Positions 51,925-60,695 of a DNA stretch of 64,000 nucleotides are shown in pieces. Numbering within the stretch: position 1 is the stretch's first letter; every line of letters begins with the position of its first letter. The notes beneath the pieces were generated by a model that did no database searches, was not told the DNA's origin, and saw only the letters and a program-made list of their open reading frames with translations. Both the position numbers and the translations under genes were made by a program. The stretch is from Streptomyces muensis (GTDB lineage Bacteria > Actinomycetota > Actinomycetes > Streptomycetales > Streptomycetaceae). The DNA is taken from assembly GCF_021474425.1 (NCBI RefSeq), contig NZ_JAKEIP010000014.1, positions 19,848 to 83,847 on the forward strand, in the 5' to 3' direction.

Positions 51925-51955
51925 CCGGGGCGGGCTGCGCAGCGGCCCGCCCCGG
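51925..51955 (-). terminator. Intra-operon stem-loop
   Basis: CCGGGGCGGGC (51925-51935) and GCCCGCCCCGG (51945-51955), 11-bp perfect stem with a 9-base loop, between the dehydrogenase and kinase genes. It may attenuate or process the operon mRNA. Confidence 0.55.
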
Positions 51956-51965
51956 AACGGGTGGA

Positions 51966-53054
51966 TCAGTTCTGGCCGGCGCCTGCGGTGATGGCCTTGA
52001 TGACGGCGGCGGTGAACTCGGTGGTGGAGGCGGAGCCGCCGAGGTCGCGGGTGGAGGTGCCGGCTGCGATAGCTTCGGCCACCCCCTTCTCGATGACCTG
52101 GGCAACAGTGGCCAGGACATCGTCGCCGTGCTTGGCGGCGAGCCACTCGAACAGCATCGCGCCGGACAGGATCATGGCGACCGGGTTGGCGATGTTCTGC
52201 CCGGCGATGTCGGGGGCAGAGCCGTGGGACGCCTGGGCCATGGCGGTGGTGGCGGAGGCGTTGATCGACGGGGCGGTGCCCAGCGAGCCGGAGATCTCGC
52301 CGGCCAGGTCGGAGAGGATGTCGCCGAACATGTTCTCGGTCACGATGACGTCGAAGTCCTGGGCTCGGCGCACCAGGTGGACGGTCATGGCGTCGATGTG
52401 GAAGTCGTCCACCGCCACGTCCGGGTAGTCCTGGGCGACTTCCTGGCAGACGGTGCGGAACAGGCCCGTGGTGAGCTTCAGGACGTTGGCCTTGTGGACG
52501 ATGGTGAGCTTCTTGCGGCGGGAGCGGGCCAGGTCGAAGGCGACACGGGCGACGCGCTCGGTGGCCTCGCGGGTGATGATGCCCATCATGATCGCCGTGT
52601 CGGCGGTGGGCATGAACTCGCCGGTGCCGGCGAAGGTGTTGCGGTCGGCGTAGAAGCCCTCGGTGTTCTCGCGGACGATGGCGAGGTCGGCGTTGTCGCA
52701 CACGGCCTTCGCGGCGGGGAAGCTCTTGGCGGGACGGATGTTGGCGAAGAGCTGGAAGTGCTTGCGCAGGGTGCCCGAGGGGTTGAGCGCGGACTTGTGC
52801 GGCTCGGGGTAGCTGACGGAGTCGTGCGGTCCGAGGTACCAGCCGTCCAGTCCCGCGAGGGCGTCCTTGGTCTCCTCGGGGACGGGGGTGCCGTGGGACT
52901 CGATGGCGGTGGCGCCGAGCGGCAGGGTCACCCAGTCGACCGAGACGCCGGCGGCCTCGGCGGCGGCAGTGGCGATCTCCACGGAGGACGGGACGATCTC
53001 GGGGCCGATGCCGTCGCCCTCGAGGACGCCGAGGCGGTAGGTCTTGGTGCTCAT
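51966..53054 (-). CDS. Isocitrate/isopropylmalate dehydrogenase-family oxidoreductase
   Basis: 362 residues. LGVLEGDGIGPEIVPSSVEI at the N-terminus, VRENTEGFY, the helix IVTENMFGDILSDLAGEISG and SHGSAPDIAGQNIANP are the family signatures. Members oxidatively decarboxylate (R)-malate-type substrates; tartrate/D-malate dehydrogenases are the nearest fit in a sugar-acid operon. It stands where known tetronate operons have LtnD or DenD, which belong to another family, so its exact substrate is open. AAAGGAAC precedes ATG 53054. Confidence 0.88.
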   Translation of the reverse strand: MSTKTYRLGVLEGDGIGPEIVPSSVEIATAAAEAAGVSVDWVTLPLGATAIESHGTPVPEETKDALAGLDGWYLGPHDSVSYPEPHKSALNPSGTLRKHFQLFANIRPAKSFPAAKAVCDNADLAIVRENTEGFYADRNTFAGTGEFMPTADTAIMMGIITREATERVARVAFDLARSRRKKLTIVHKANVLKLTTGLFRTVCQEVAQDYPDVAVDDFHIDAMTVHLVRRAQDFDVIVTENMFGDILSDLAGEISGSLGTAPSINASATTAMAQASHGSAPDIAGQNIANPVAMILSGAMLFEWLAAKHGDDVLATVAQVIEKGVAEAIAAGTSTRDLGGSASTTEFTAAVIKAITAGAGQN

Positions 53055-53112
53055 GGTGCGGGTTCCTTTCAGAACGGGTCGGTCGTGGACCCTGGGGGAG
53101 TCGAGGGACGGG

Positions 53113-53949
53113 TCAGGCAAGGACGGCCGCCGCATCGGTCAGCGCGGTCCAGGAACGGGCGGCGGCTCTGGGGCTGTCACCGTCCTGGGTGTGCTCCAGC
53201 GTCAGCCAACCGGTGAAACCACCCGCGTGGAGCGCCTTCAGCAGGGACGGGAGGCGGGGATCGCCGACGGTCAAGGGGCCCCGCGTGACGGGCGCCGCGA
53301 GTTGCAGGCACCCGGTGACGGCGGCGTGGTCCGCGATGGCCCGCATGGTGTCGACGCCCTCGGCATCGAGGTGGTGGGTGTCCAGCACCAGCCCGGCCGG
53401 AGCGCCGAGCGACTCGATGACCGCCCGGGTCTCGTCAGGGGTGTGCCACAGCGAGGTGTTGGCACGGGACTGCGGCTCCAGCAACAGTCGACTGCCGTGC
53501 GCGGACGCCTCCTCGGCCAGCTGCTCCACGGCGCGTTCGGCCCAGCCGCGCTGCATGTCCGCCAGCCCGGGCAGGAAGGTGCCGCGCGTCTGGCCGAGGG
53601 TGACCGGCACACCTAGTTCGCCGGCCAGCCGGGCCGCGCCCAGCAGCCGGAACAGGGCGTGCCGGCGTACGTCCGGCGACGGGTCGGTCAGCGTCAGCTG
53701 GTCCTGGGCCGCGACCGGTCCGGTGCCGATGCCCAAGACCCGCAGCCCGGCGGCCTCGACGGTCCGCGTCAGGGCCTCGGCGTCGCGTGCGCCCGTCTCA
53801 CGGACCTGCACCTCCACGCCGTCGTAGCCGAATTCGGCCAGGTGGCGGACGGCTTCGGCGAGGGGCGCGGCGTAGCCGAGCGGCATGGGGGCGGCGCAGT
53901 CGTCACCGGAGACCGTGTAGGCAAGGGGCCAAGGCAGCCGCGGCGTCAC
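53113..53949 (-). CDS. TIM-barrel sugar isomerase/epimerase (OtnI-like)
   Basis: 278 residues of the AP-endonuclease-2/xylose isomerase-like TIM-barrel family: LAEFGYDGVEVQV, LLLEPQSRANTS, LVLDTHHLDAEG, LTLEHTQDG place acidic/His metal ligands on successive strands. In tetronate operons OtnI interconverts 2-oxo- and 3-oxo-tetronate; in apionate pathways a related barrel is a decarboxylase. It starts inside the stop of the racemase gene (ATGA). Confidence 0.82.
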   Translation of the reverse strand: MTPRLPWPLAYTVSGDDCAAPMPLGYAAPLAEAVRHLAEFGYDGVEVQVRETGARDAEALTRTVEAAGLRVLGIGTGPVAAQDQLTLTDPSPDVRRHALFRLLGAARLAGELGVPVTLGQTRGTFLPGLADMQRGWAERAVEQLAEEASAHGSRLLLEPQSRANTSLWHTPDETRAVIESLGAPAGLVLDTHHLDAEGVDTMRAIADHAAVTGCLQLAAPVTRGPLTVGDPRLPSLLKALHAGGFTGWLTLEHTQDGDSPRAAARSWTALTDAAAVLA

Positions 53950-54656
53950 GGCGCGACCGCCGCGGCAGTGGCCGGCCGCCCCTCACCCGGCAGGAGCAGA
54001 CCGCGCAGTTCACGGGCGGCGGCGCCGGCACCGTCCAGGACGGGCAGCTCCACCAGTGCGGCCAGCGCTTCGGCGGCCGGGGTCAGCGAGTACTGCGCCA
54101 GCAGCACCGCGTCGGCGTCGGCGCCCCCTGCGGCTCGCAGTGCGTCGGCCAGGTGGCGGGCGGTCGCTTCGGCATCATCCGCGTCGGCGGCGTCCTCGCT
54201 GAGAGCGGTCACGATGTCCAGGGGACGGTCCGGCCGTACCGCCGGGACGAGCGCTTCGAGCTGTGTGACGGCGGCCGGAACGGCAGGCGGGGTGGAGGCG
54301 ACGACGGCGATGCGCCGGTACGGACCGGCCAGGGCGGCCTTGAACATCGCCTCGTCGGACTTCAGGACGGGCACGTCCCACAGGGTGCGGGCGGTGTCCA
54401 CCACCTCCCCGTAGGAGGAGCAGGTCAGCAGCAGGCCCTGGGCGCCGCCGTCCATCACGTGTCCGATCAGTCGGAGCATGCGCCGCCGCAGCGTGTCGGT
54501 GAGCCCGCCGGCCAGGCGGGCATCGTCAAGCAGACGGTCGTCCATCACGTTCCAGACGGCGGCCTGCGGGAACTCCCGCGCGAACGCCTGCTCGGCGACG
54601 CGGGCGCCGCTCGGCACAGCGTGGATCATGGCGACCAGAGGGTGGGATTCGATCAC
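53946..54656 (-). CDS. Asp/Glu racemase family protein
   Basis: 236 residues from GTG 54656 (AGAGG upstream). IHAVPSGARVAEQAFAREFP, the first catalytic Cys region LLTCSSYGEV, and a second loop where Cys is usual reads VLLAQYSLTP, so the second catalytic Cys is absent. Family members are racemases or maleate isomerase/decarboxylase-like. The loss of one Cys suggests a non-racemase reaction. First gene of the seven-gene operon, downstream of CCGG octamers at 54815-54834. Confidence 0.78.
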   Translation of the reverse strand: MIESHPLVAMIHAVPSGARVAEQAFAREFPQAAVWNVMDDRLLDDARLAGGLTDTLRRRMLRLIGHVMDGGAQGLLLTCSSYGEVVDTARTLWDVPVLKSDEAMFKAALAGPYRRIAVVASTPPAVPAAVTQLEALVPAVRPDRPLDIVTALSEDAADADDAEATARHLADALRAAGGADADAVLLAQYSLTPAAEALAALVELPVLDGAGAAARELRGLLLPGEGRPATAAAVAP

Positions 54657-54812
54657 CGGGGTTCTTACCTCTTCCGGTAGGCGGGGACCGGCAAGGGTCC
54701 CGACCGCGGGCCCGCTCCGGACAGCGCGAAACGCATCGTCGCAGCACAGGAGAAGGACCGGGATGGGGGGCGGCATCGTTTCGTCGGGTTGCCGCGCCGC
54801 CACTGTATGGCC

Positions 54813-54836
54813 AACCGGTAAACCGGTCAACCGGTT
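54813..54836 (+). promoter_or_regulatory. Three-copy CCGG octamer array, operon promoter
   Basis: AACCGGTA-AACCGGTC-AACCGGTT: CCGG starts at 54815, 54823 and 54831, exactly eight bases apart. It lies about 160 bases upstream of the racemase start. A five-copy version is at 55658-55693 on the other side of the gntR gene. Confidence 0.65.
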
Positions 54837-54894
54837 GAGGTTGCGAGGCGCCCATAGGGCACCGAAGGCGGGTTCGGCGCCCGTGCGCCTACGG

Positions 54895-55608
54895 CTATCC
54901 CTCGCGCTGTTCCAGTGCCTCCATCAGGCGCCGCGACGCGCCGTCCATGTGCCGGGCCATGGCCGTGCGTGCGGCCTCGGCATCGCCCTTCGCGACCGCC
55001 TCGTAGATCGGTACGTGGTCCGCGTAGGCCACTTCGCGGGACCGGACGGCACCCGTGCGCTCGACCCAGCCGCGCTGGATCATCGCCCGCATGCCTTTGA
55101 GCATGTCCCGCAGCACCGCGTTGCCGGCCAGCTCACCCAGAGCGGCGTGGAAGGCGGTGTCCGCCTCGGGGAACTCCTCGTCCGGGCAGTCCCGCATCGC
55201 CGTCAGTCGGGCGCGCAGCAGTACGACGCCCGCCTCGTCGCGCGCCTGCGCGGCCAGGCCGGCGACTACCACCTCGAGCTCCGCGCGGGCCTGCACCATG
55301 TCCCGGGCGCCCCGCTCGCCGAGGACGAGGCCCAGCTCGAACAGGCGGTAGAGCACATCGGAGTCGGCGCCGCGGAAGTACGTCCCGCTGGACTGTCGGA
55401 TCTCCAACAGGCCGAGGAAGCCGAGCGACTTGATCGCCTCACGCACGGTGGGCCGGTTCACCCCGAGCATCTCGGTCAGCTGCCGCTCCGACGGAATGCG
55501 GTCGCCGGGCTGCACCTCGCCGGACATCAGGTAGTCGATCAGGCGGCGGGAGACCTCGGCAGCCAGCGGCTCCCGGGGCTCGACCGTGATCCTGGCGAGT
55601 TCGGCCAT
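54895..55608 (-). CDS. GntR family regulator, FadR/FCD subfamily
   Basis: 237 residues: winged HTH (GEVQPGDRIPSERQLTEMLG, VNRPTVREAIKSLGFLGLLE) and an all-helical FCD domain with metal-ligand pattern (DTAFHAALGELAGNAVL, HVPIYEAV, MARHMDGASR). It senses an organic acid and represses. GAGGA precedes ATG 55608. Placed between the catabolic operon and the divergent transporter, with CCGG arrays in both promoters, it is the likely regulator of all of them. Confidence 0.9.
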   Translation of the reverse strand: MAELARITVEPREPLAAEVSRRLIDYLMSGEVQPGDRIPSERQLTEMLGVNRPTVREAIKSLGFLGLLEIRQSSGTYFRGADSDVLYRLFELGLVLGERGARDMVQARAELEVVVAGLAAQARDEAGVVLLRARLTAMRDCPDEEFPEADTAFHAALGELAGNAVLRDMLKGMRAMIQRGWVERTGAVRSREVAYADHVPIYEAVAKGDAEAARTAMARHMDGASRRLMEALEQREG

Positions 55609-55655
55609 CGAATTCCTCACTTCGGTATTGACGCGATGGCTGGATTCTAGTTACC

Positions 55656-55693
55656 TACCGGCAATCCGGTAAACCGGTCTTCCGGCACTCCGG
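55656..55693 (+). promoter_or_regulatory. Five-copy CCGG octamer array, gntR/transporter promoter
   Basis: CCGG begins at 55658, 55666, 55674, 55682 and 55690, a strict 8-base period over five units (CTACCGGC, AATCCGGT, AAACCGGT, CTTCCGGC, ACTCCGGT). It is about 50 bases upstream of the gntR start, in the gap to the CitMHS gene. Confidence 0.7.
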
Positions 55694-55969
55694 TGAGCTG
55701 CCCCACGTTTCCCCTTTCAGTTGGCCGCCACCGGATGCCTCAGCCATGCCAGGCGCACCCCTGACCTCCCCACCGGGCCGCTGCCCGCCGCAACCGTGCG
55801 CCCAAAACGCCGTACAGGAGCCGCACGTACCATGACCGACCCGACGCATGAGCCGAGCACGGCATCGCGTGCGCTGCCGGCCGCCTTCCGAACCGGCACG
55901 CACTGAAACTCGCGCCATCCTGCGCCGCCGGCCCACCGGCGGCCCTCAGCCCTGCACCAAGGAGCAACG
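55694..55969 (+). other. Leader region of the CitMHS gene
   Basis: No convincing gene on either strand. Probably the transporter 5' untranslated region; AAGGAGC lies just before its ATG. Confidence 0.4.
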
Positions 55970-57265
55970 ATGCTCGCCGTCCTCGGCTTCGCCACCCTGG
56001 GCAGCTTCATGCTGCTCGTGATGCGGAAGTACCTTTCCGCCTTCACCGCCATCATGCTCACGCCCATCGCCGCCGCCCTCATCGCGGGCAAGGGCACCAA
56101 GCTCGGCGACATGATCATGAACGGCCTGGAGACCGTCGCACCCACCGCGGCCCTGCTGCTGTTCGCAGTCCTCTACTTCGGTCTCATGATGGAGGTCAAA
56201 CTCTTCGAGCCCCTCTGCCAGGCCATCGTCCGGGCATCCAAGGGTGACCCGGTCCGCATCGTCGTGGGCACCGCCGTGCTCGCCCTGCTCGTCGCCCTGG
56301 ACGGCGACGGCACCACCAGCTACATGATCATCTGTTCCGCGTTCCTGCCCATCTACCGACGTCTGGGCATGAATCCGCTCGTCCTCGCCACTCTCGCCGC
56401 GATGGCACTGGGCACGATCTCCGGCACCACCCCCTGGGGCGGCGCCTCCACGCGGGGCATCAGCGTCCTGCATCTGAGCGCCACCGAGTACTTCGTCCAC
56501 ATGATCGGCCCCATGGCCCTCACCAGCCTGGCCATCGTCGCCGTCGCGTACTGGCTCGGCCTGCGTGAACGCAGCAAGATCGACCCGGAGAAGCTCGCCA
56601 ACTACAAGCTGGAGATCGCCTCCGGCGAGGCGTTCGAGCCAGTGAAGGCGGACTGGCGCATGTGGTTCAACGCCGCCCTCACCCTGCTGCTGATGGCGCT
56701 GCTCATCCTTGAGGTCGCCGACCTGCTGGTGCTGTTCATGGTGGCGTTCGTCATCGCCCTGCTCGTGAACATACGCGGCATCGGCGACCAGCAGGACCTC
56801 ATCAAGCGCCAGGCCGCCAACGCAGTGCCCGTGATGATCCTCGTCCTCGCCGCCGGCGTCTTCACCGGCATCATGACCGACTCCGGCATGATCAAGGCCA
56901 TGGCGGACGCGGCCCTCGCCGTCGTCCCCGACTCCATGGGCAACCTCATCCCCCTGGTCACCGCCGTGCTCGCCCTGCCACTCGGCTTCTTCATGTCCAA
57001 CGACGCCTACTGGTTCGGCGTGGTCCCCGTCCTCGCCGAATCCGCCGCCCACTACGGCATCGACGCCAACGAGATCGCCCGGGCCGGCGCCATCGGCCAG
57101 ATCCTGCACATGATGGGCCCCACCAGCGCCCCGCTCTGGGTCCTCCTCGGACTGATCAAGGCCGAGCTGGGCGACTTCCAGAAGCACGCCCTGCGCTGGG
57201 GGATTCCGGTCTCTGCCGCCTACATCGTCTTCGCCGTCATCACGGGCGCGATCAGCGTCACCTGA
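55970..57265 (+). CDS. CitMHS family organic-acid transporter
   Basis: 431 residues, about 12 membrane segments. CitMHS features: LALLVALDGDGTTSYMI, TPWGGASTRGISVLHL, LPLGFFMSNDAYWFGVVPVL and HMMGPTSAPLWVLLGL. The family imports citrate or similar chelating acids complexed with a divalent metal, coupled to protons. Divergent from gntR and sharing its operator array, so it probably imports the substrate of the minus-strand operon. Confidence 0.92.
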   Translation: MLAVLGFATLGSFMLLVMRKYLSAFTAIMLTPIAAALIAGKGTKLGDMIMNGLETVAPTAALLLFAVLYFGLMMEVKLFEPLCQAIVRASKGDPVRIVVGTAVLALLVALDGDGTTSYMIICSAFLPIYRRLGMNPLVLATLAAMALGTISGTTPWGGASTRGISVLHLSATEYFVHMIGPMALTSLAIVAVAYWLGLRERSKIDPEKLANYKLEIASGEAFEPVKADWRMWFNAALTLLLMALLILEVADLLVLFMVAFVIALLVNIRGIGDQQDLIKRQAANAVPVMILVLAAGVFTGIMTDSGMIKAMADAALAVVPDSMGNLIPLVTAVLALPLGFFMSNDAYWFGVVPVLAESAAHYGIDANEIARAGAIGQILHMMGPTSAPLWVLLGLIKAELGDFQKHALRWGIPVSAAYIVFAVITGAISVT

Positions 57266-57385
57266 GTCGGCGGCGGAGCAGCCTGGCCAAGGGACGGGCT
57301 ACGAGGACCAGAACCTATGCGACCGGCGTGAACAGTCGCCCCGGGGATCTGTTCGGGGCACAGCACCGAGCGGATCACATCCGGC

Positions 57386-57748
57386 TCACAGGCCCGTGAC
57401 GGCCTGCCCGGTGAGCGCTTGGGCGATCTGCCAGAGTTGACCGCCACGGGATGCCTTGACGAGGACGACGTCACCGGGGCGGAGGATGGATTCGAGGTAG
57501 GCGGCGGCGGTGGCGTTGCCGCCTACCAGTGCAATGTCCGGAACGCCCGCAGCACCTGCGGAGAGGGCTAGTTGCTTGGCGAGGTCTCCGCCGACTGCCA
57601 CGACGAGATCGACGCCGTTTTCGGCCACCATGCGCCCCACTTCGCGGTGCGATTCGACGGCCTCGTCTCCCAGTTCCAGCATCTCTCCGAGTACGGCGAT
57701 CCTCCGGCCGCCTGCGGCCTCGGTCGTGTCGCCGTCTGCCTCGGTCAT
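57386..57748 (-). pseudogene. MurF-like ligase, C-terminal domain only
   Basis: 120 residues. RRIAVLGEMLELGDEAVESH, REVGRMVAENGVDLVVAVGG, LRPGDVVLVKASRG: the C-terminal domain of UDP-MurNAc-tripeptide:D-Ala-D-Ala ligase. The ATP-binding N-terminal and central domains (about 330 residues) are missing; 15 polar residues (MTEADGDTTEAAGG) stand in their place. The ATG overlaps the stop of the peptidase-like gene, so the ancestral operon junction is kept, which implies an internal deletion. Confidence 0.7.
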
Positions 57749-58266
57749 CAGGACTCTCCGTTGATCAGGGGCGCGAAGGTGATTGCGCGGCCGGTGTAGG
57801 AACGGGACACGCGGCTGAGCGGCACTCGGTCGTGCGTCTGACCCCAGGCCGACGGGTCTCGGAAGTGGACCGTCGGGTCGGGGCCGTCCTCGTAGCCGCG
57901 AAGGATGACGAGGTGGCCGCCGGCGCGGCCGTCATCGGGGAACTGCTCGGTCACGGACACGATGAGCGGAGCGTCGTCGAGCCGCCTCGTCAGGTCCGCT
58001 ACCGGGACGGGCTCAGCGGCCGAGGGGACTCCGAGATCGGTCGCCAAGCTCGCGATCCCCGCGTGAAGTGCTCCACGCGGGGTCAGAACCTCATGTTTGA
58101 CGGCGAGTTTCAGGAGTTCCGTGACCGTGGGTGCTTCGCGCCCGTAGGCGAGCAGGATCATTCTCAGTGATGCGAGGCCACAGGGCCGGTGGGACCATTC
58201 GATCCTGTCTCCTAGTGCCCATCCTCCGTGTTGATCCCACTCGGCGGGTCGATGAGCTGACGGCAC
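57748..58266 (-). CDS. C39-like cysteine peptidase
   Basis: About 172 residues. Catalytic Cys in SHRPCGLASLRMILLAYG, His in GGHLVILRGYE and Asp in VHFRDPSAWG make a complete papain-like C39/peptidase_C39_2 domain. GTG 58266 is a guess; no ribosome site is clear. It lies between remains of a D-Ala ligase-like and a MurF-like gene, suggesting a peptidoglycan-precursor or amino-acid ligase cassette. Confidence 0.65.
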   Translation of the reverse strand: MPSAHRPAEWDQHGGWALGDRIEWSHRPCGLASLRMILLAYGREAPTVTELLKLAVKHEVLTPRGALHAGIASLATDLGVPSAAEPVPVADLTRRLDDAPLIVSVTEQFPDDGRAGGHLVILRGYEDGPDPTVHFRDPSAWGQTHDRVPLSRVSRSYTGRAITFAPLINGES

Positions 58267-58304
58267 ATGGGGACATCGTGGACGCGCTGCACAGCGGCGG
58301 GCTC

Positions 58305-59405
58305 CTACGGCGAGACGGCAGCCTCCCGGGCCCGTGTGGTGCCGGCGAACGCGGGAGTGGGCAGGGGAACATCGTATGGCGGGCGGGCCAGCGCCTCGTG
58401 CAGCATCGCCAACATGACGTCCGAGTACGTGAGTCCGACCATCGCGGCCCCACCGCGAAGTTGCTGTCACGGGACATACCCGGCGTGCTGTTGATCTCCA
58501 GCACGTACGGCTCGCCGTCCGTGGTGACGATGAAGTCGATGCGCGCTGATCCGCGCAGCCCGAGGCCGTCCCACAGCGTCCGAGCATCCCCGGTGATCTT
58601 GTCCAGCACATCGAGCTCCAACTCGGCGGGCGCACGGTCACGGTGCCCCTGGAGTTCTCGTCGAGCTTCGTGTCGGCGTCGTAGAAGTCGGCTTCGGCAT
58701 CCTCGGTGGCCAGCGGCGGGAAGATGACCACTGAGCCGCCCGGCAGCTCCAGCAGCCCCACCGTCATCGGCGTGCCCGTCACGTACTCCTCGACGAGCAC
58801 GGCGTCGCCCTCGTCGCCGGCAGCGTCCGCCAGAGCGCCAGGCAGGTCCGCCGGATCTCGTACGAGGCTCATGCCCACGCTGGATCCGCCGAACGGCGGC
58901 TTGACCATCAGGGGGTGCCCGTTCCAGACCACCGGACCAGACGGTGCCAGCCGGGCGCAGGGACGCCGAGGGTGAGCATCAGCCGCTTGCAGAGGATCTT
59001 GTCGGCAGCCACCGCGGATGCGCCGACTCCGCTGCCGCAGTAGGGAACGCGCAGGTAGTCGAGCAGCCCCTGCAACCGGCCGTCCTCGCCGTGCGGGCCG
59101 TGCAGGTTGGAGAGGACCACGTCGTACTCGACCAGTTCCATGAAGAGGGAGTCGTCCGCGTCCTCTGGCTCCGCCTCCGCGAGGGCATAGCCTCCCTCGT
59201 GCCGCAGGCACAGGACGCGATGGCGCTCGTCGAGGACGACGGCTCCCGTCACCACGACGGGGCAGCGACGGCCGTGGGTGCAGGCGCGGCGCTGCGAGTG
59301 GTCGCGGGCCGCGTCGTAGACCGGCAGCAGCGCCATCGTGTCGGCAGGGTGCTCGTGGAGGTAGTGGGAGAGTTCCCGAACGATCTGGTCGTCCCTGACG
59401 CTCAC
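58305..59405 (-). pseudogene. NUDIX fragment fused to a broken D-Ala-D-Ala ligase-like gene
   Basis: From GTG 59405 the first part reads as a NUDIX-like start (VRDDQIVRELSHYLHEHP, VVVTGAVVLDERHRVLCLRH), then switches to ATP-grasp ligase (MELVEYDVVLSNLHGPHGED). The ligase goes on in three frames: to WHRLVRW, then PLMVKPPFGGSSVGM to GTVTV, then ELDVLDKITG to EINSTPGMSRDSNFAVG, then VGLTYSDVMLAMLHEALARP-stop. Three single-base shifts near 58940, 58635 and 58450, plus loss of the NUDIX box and ligase N-terminus, make it non-functional as read. Some shifts could be sequencing errors. Confidence 0.65.
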
Positions 59406-59489
59406 GGGGCGTCCAGCCCGTTCCGCTCGGCATAGACCCACAGCAGCCGCCGAGTCAGAAGGGCGACATCGCCCTTCTGGCAGACGGGA

Positions 59490-60458
59490 GTTCGCGGAGC
59501 GCCTGGCACTATCAAGCGCATCGACGAACGCGTCCGCCTCCACATCCGGCCTCAGCTGGGCACCGTCGCCCCGCGGGACATCAGCCCGGCGGTACTGCGT
59601 GGCTACATCGCCGCACTGGAGAACGAGTGCTCGCCGCGTTACACCCGGCAGATCCTCACCTCGCTCTCGAACATTTTCGAGACCTCCATCGACGACAAGC
59701 GGCTGGCACGCAATCCGATGCGGGCCAAGTCCGTGCGCTGGCCGAAGGTGCCGGAGGACCAGCGGGAAGCCTGGCCGCTGGAGACCGCGCAGCGCGTACG
59801 GGACGCGATCAACGCGCGCTACCGCATTGCGGTGGTGGCCGCGTTGGGCTGCGGTCTGCGGCAGGGCGAAGTGTTCGGCCTGTCCCCGGAGGACGTCGAC
59901 TTCGTCCGCGGAGTCGTGCGTGTCCAGCGACAGGTACAACTCCTCCATGGGCGCTTGTACTTCACCTTGCCGAAGGGCGGCAGGACGCGCGTCGTCGACA
60001 TGCCGCCGTCGGTCGCTGCGGCGCTGGCCCAGTACTGCATGGAGTACCCCGCAGTCGAGGTCGAGCTGCCGTGGGGCGGTCCGGAGCCCGAACGGGAGAC
60101 GAAGAAGTTCCCGCTCGTCCTCACAACGACCTACGGCAACGCTATCCGCGCGAACATCTTCAACGTCGAGGTGTGGAAGCCGGCCCTGGCCGTCGCCGGC
60201 GTCATCCCCATGCGGAAGAAGGACGAGCGGTGGACGGTATCTCGCAAGGACGGCTTCCACGTGCTCCGGCACACGTACGCCTCGGTCATCCTCGAAGCGG
60301 GCGAGTCCGTTGTCACCCTTGCACGCTGGCTCGGCCACTCCAGCCTGACCATCACCCTGGACTACTACGCTCACTTCATGCCCGAGGCCGGCGGGAAGGG
60401 GCGCGGGGCCATCGACGCCTTGCTCGGCCAGACCAGCGCCGTCGCCACGGCCGCGTAG
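59490..60458 (+). pseudogene. Tyrosine recombinase/integrase, N-terminus lost
   Basis: The catalytic domain is complete: Arg in GCGLRQGEVFGL, HVLRHTYASV, LGHSSLTITLDYYAH with the Tyr nucleophile. A core-binding domain is readable from about 59511 (TIKRIDERVRLHIRPQLG, SPRYTRQILTSLSNIF). Upstream the frame changes (EFAERL in another frame) and no start is found; the arm-binding N-terminus is missing. ATG 59718 could give only the catalytic domain. It is probably the integrase of a former integrative element. Confidence 0.75.
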
Positions 60459-60695
60459 ATGGACACGTTCGGCGTTTTCAGCCCGGAAGACGATCAGGTT
60501 CCGTGATCGTCGGTGCCCCCAGACCTCATCGCAGCAGCGCGGCTCTCCCATGCCAACGGCCACGATCGCAGGAGATCGCCCCGAACGGAGCGCGGCTCAT
60601 TCTCCCCGGATTCTCCCCAGCGGCCTCAACCGCGTCTTCCGCGCCTGCGATCGGAGCTGCACACGCCCAGGACAGCAGCCCTCCACGGTGATTAC

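Noticed and set aside
59490..60695. Attachment site after the integrase
   Set aside because: No tRNA 3' end or matching direct repeat could be found in the window to support an att pair.
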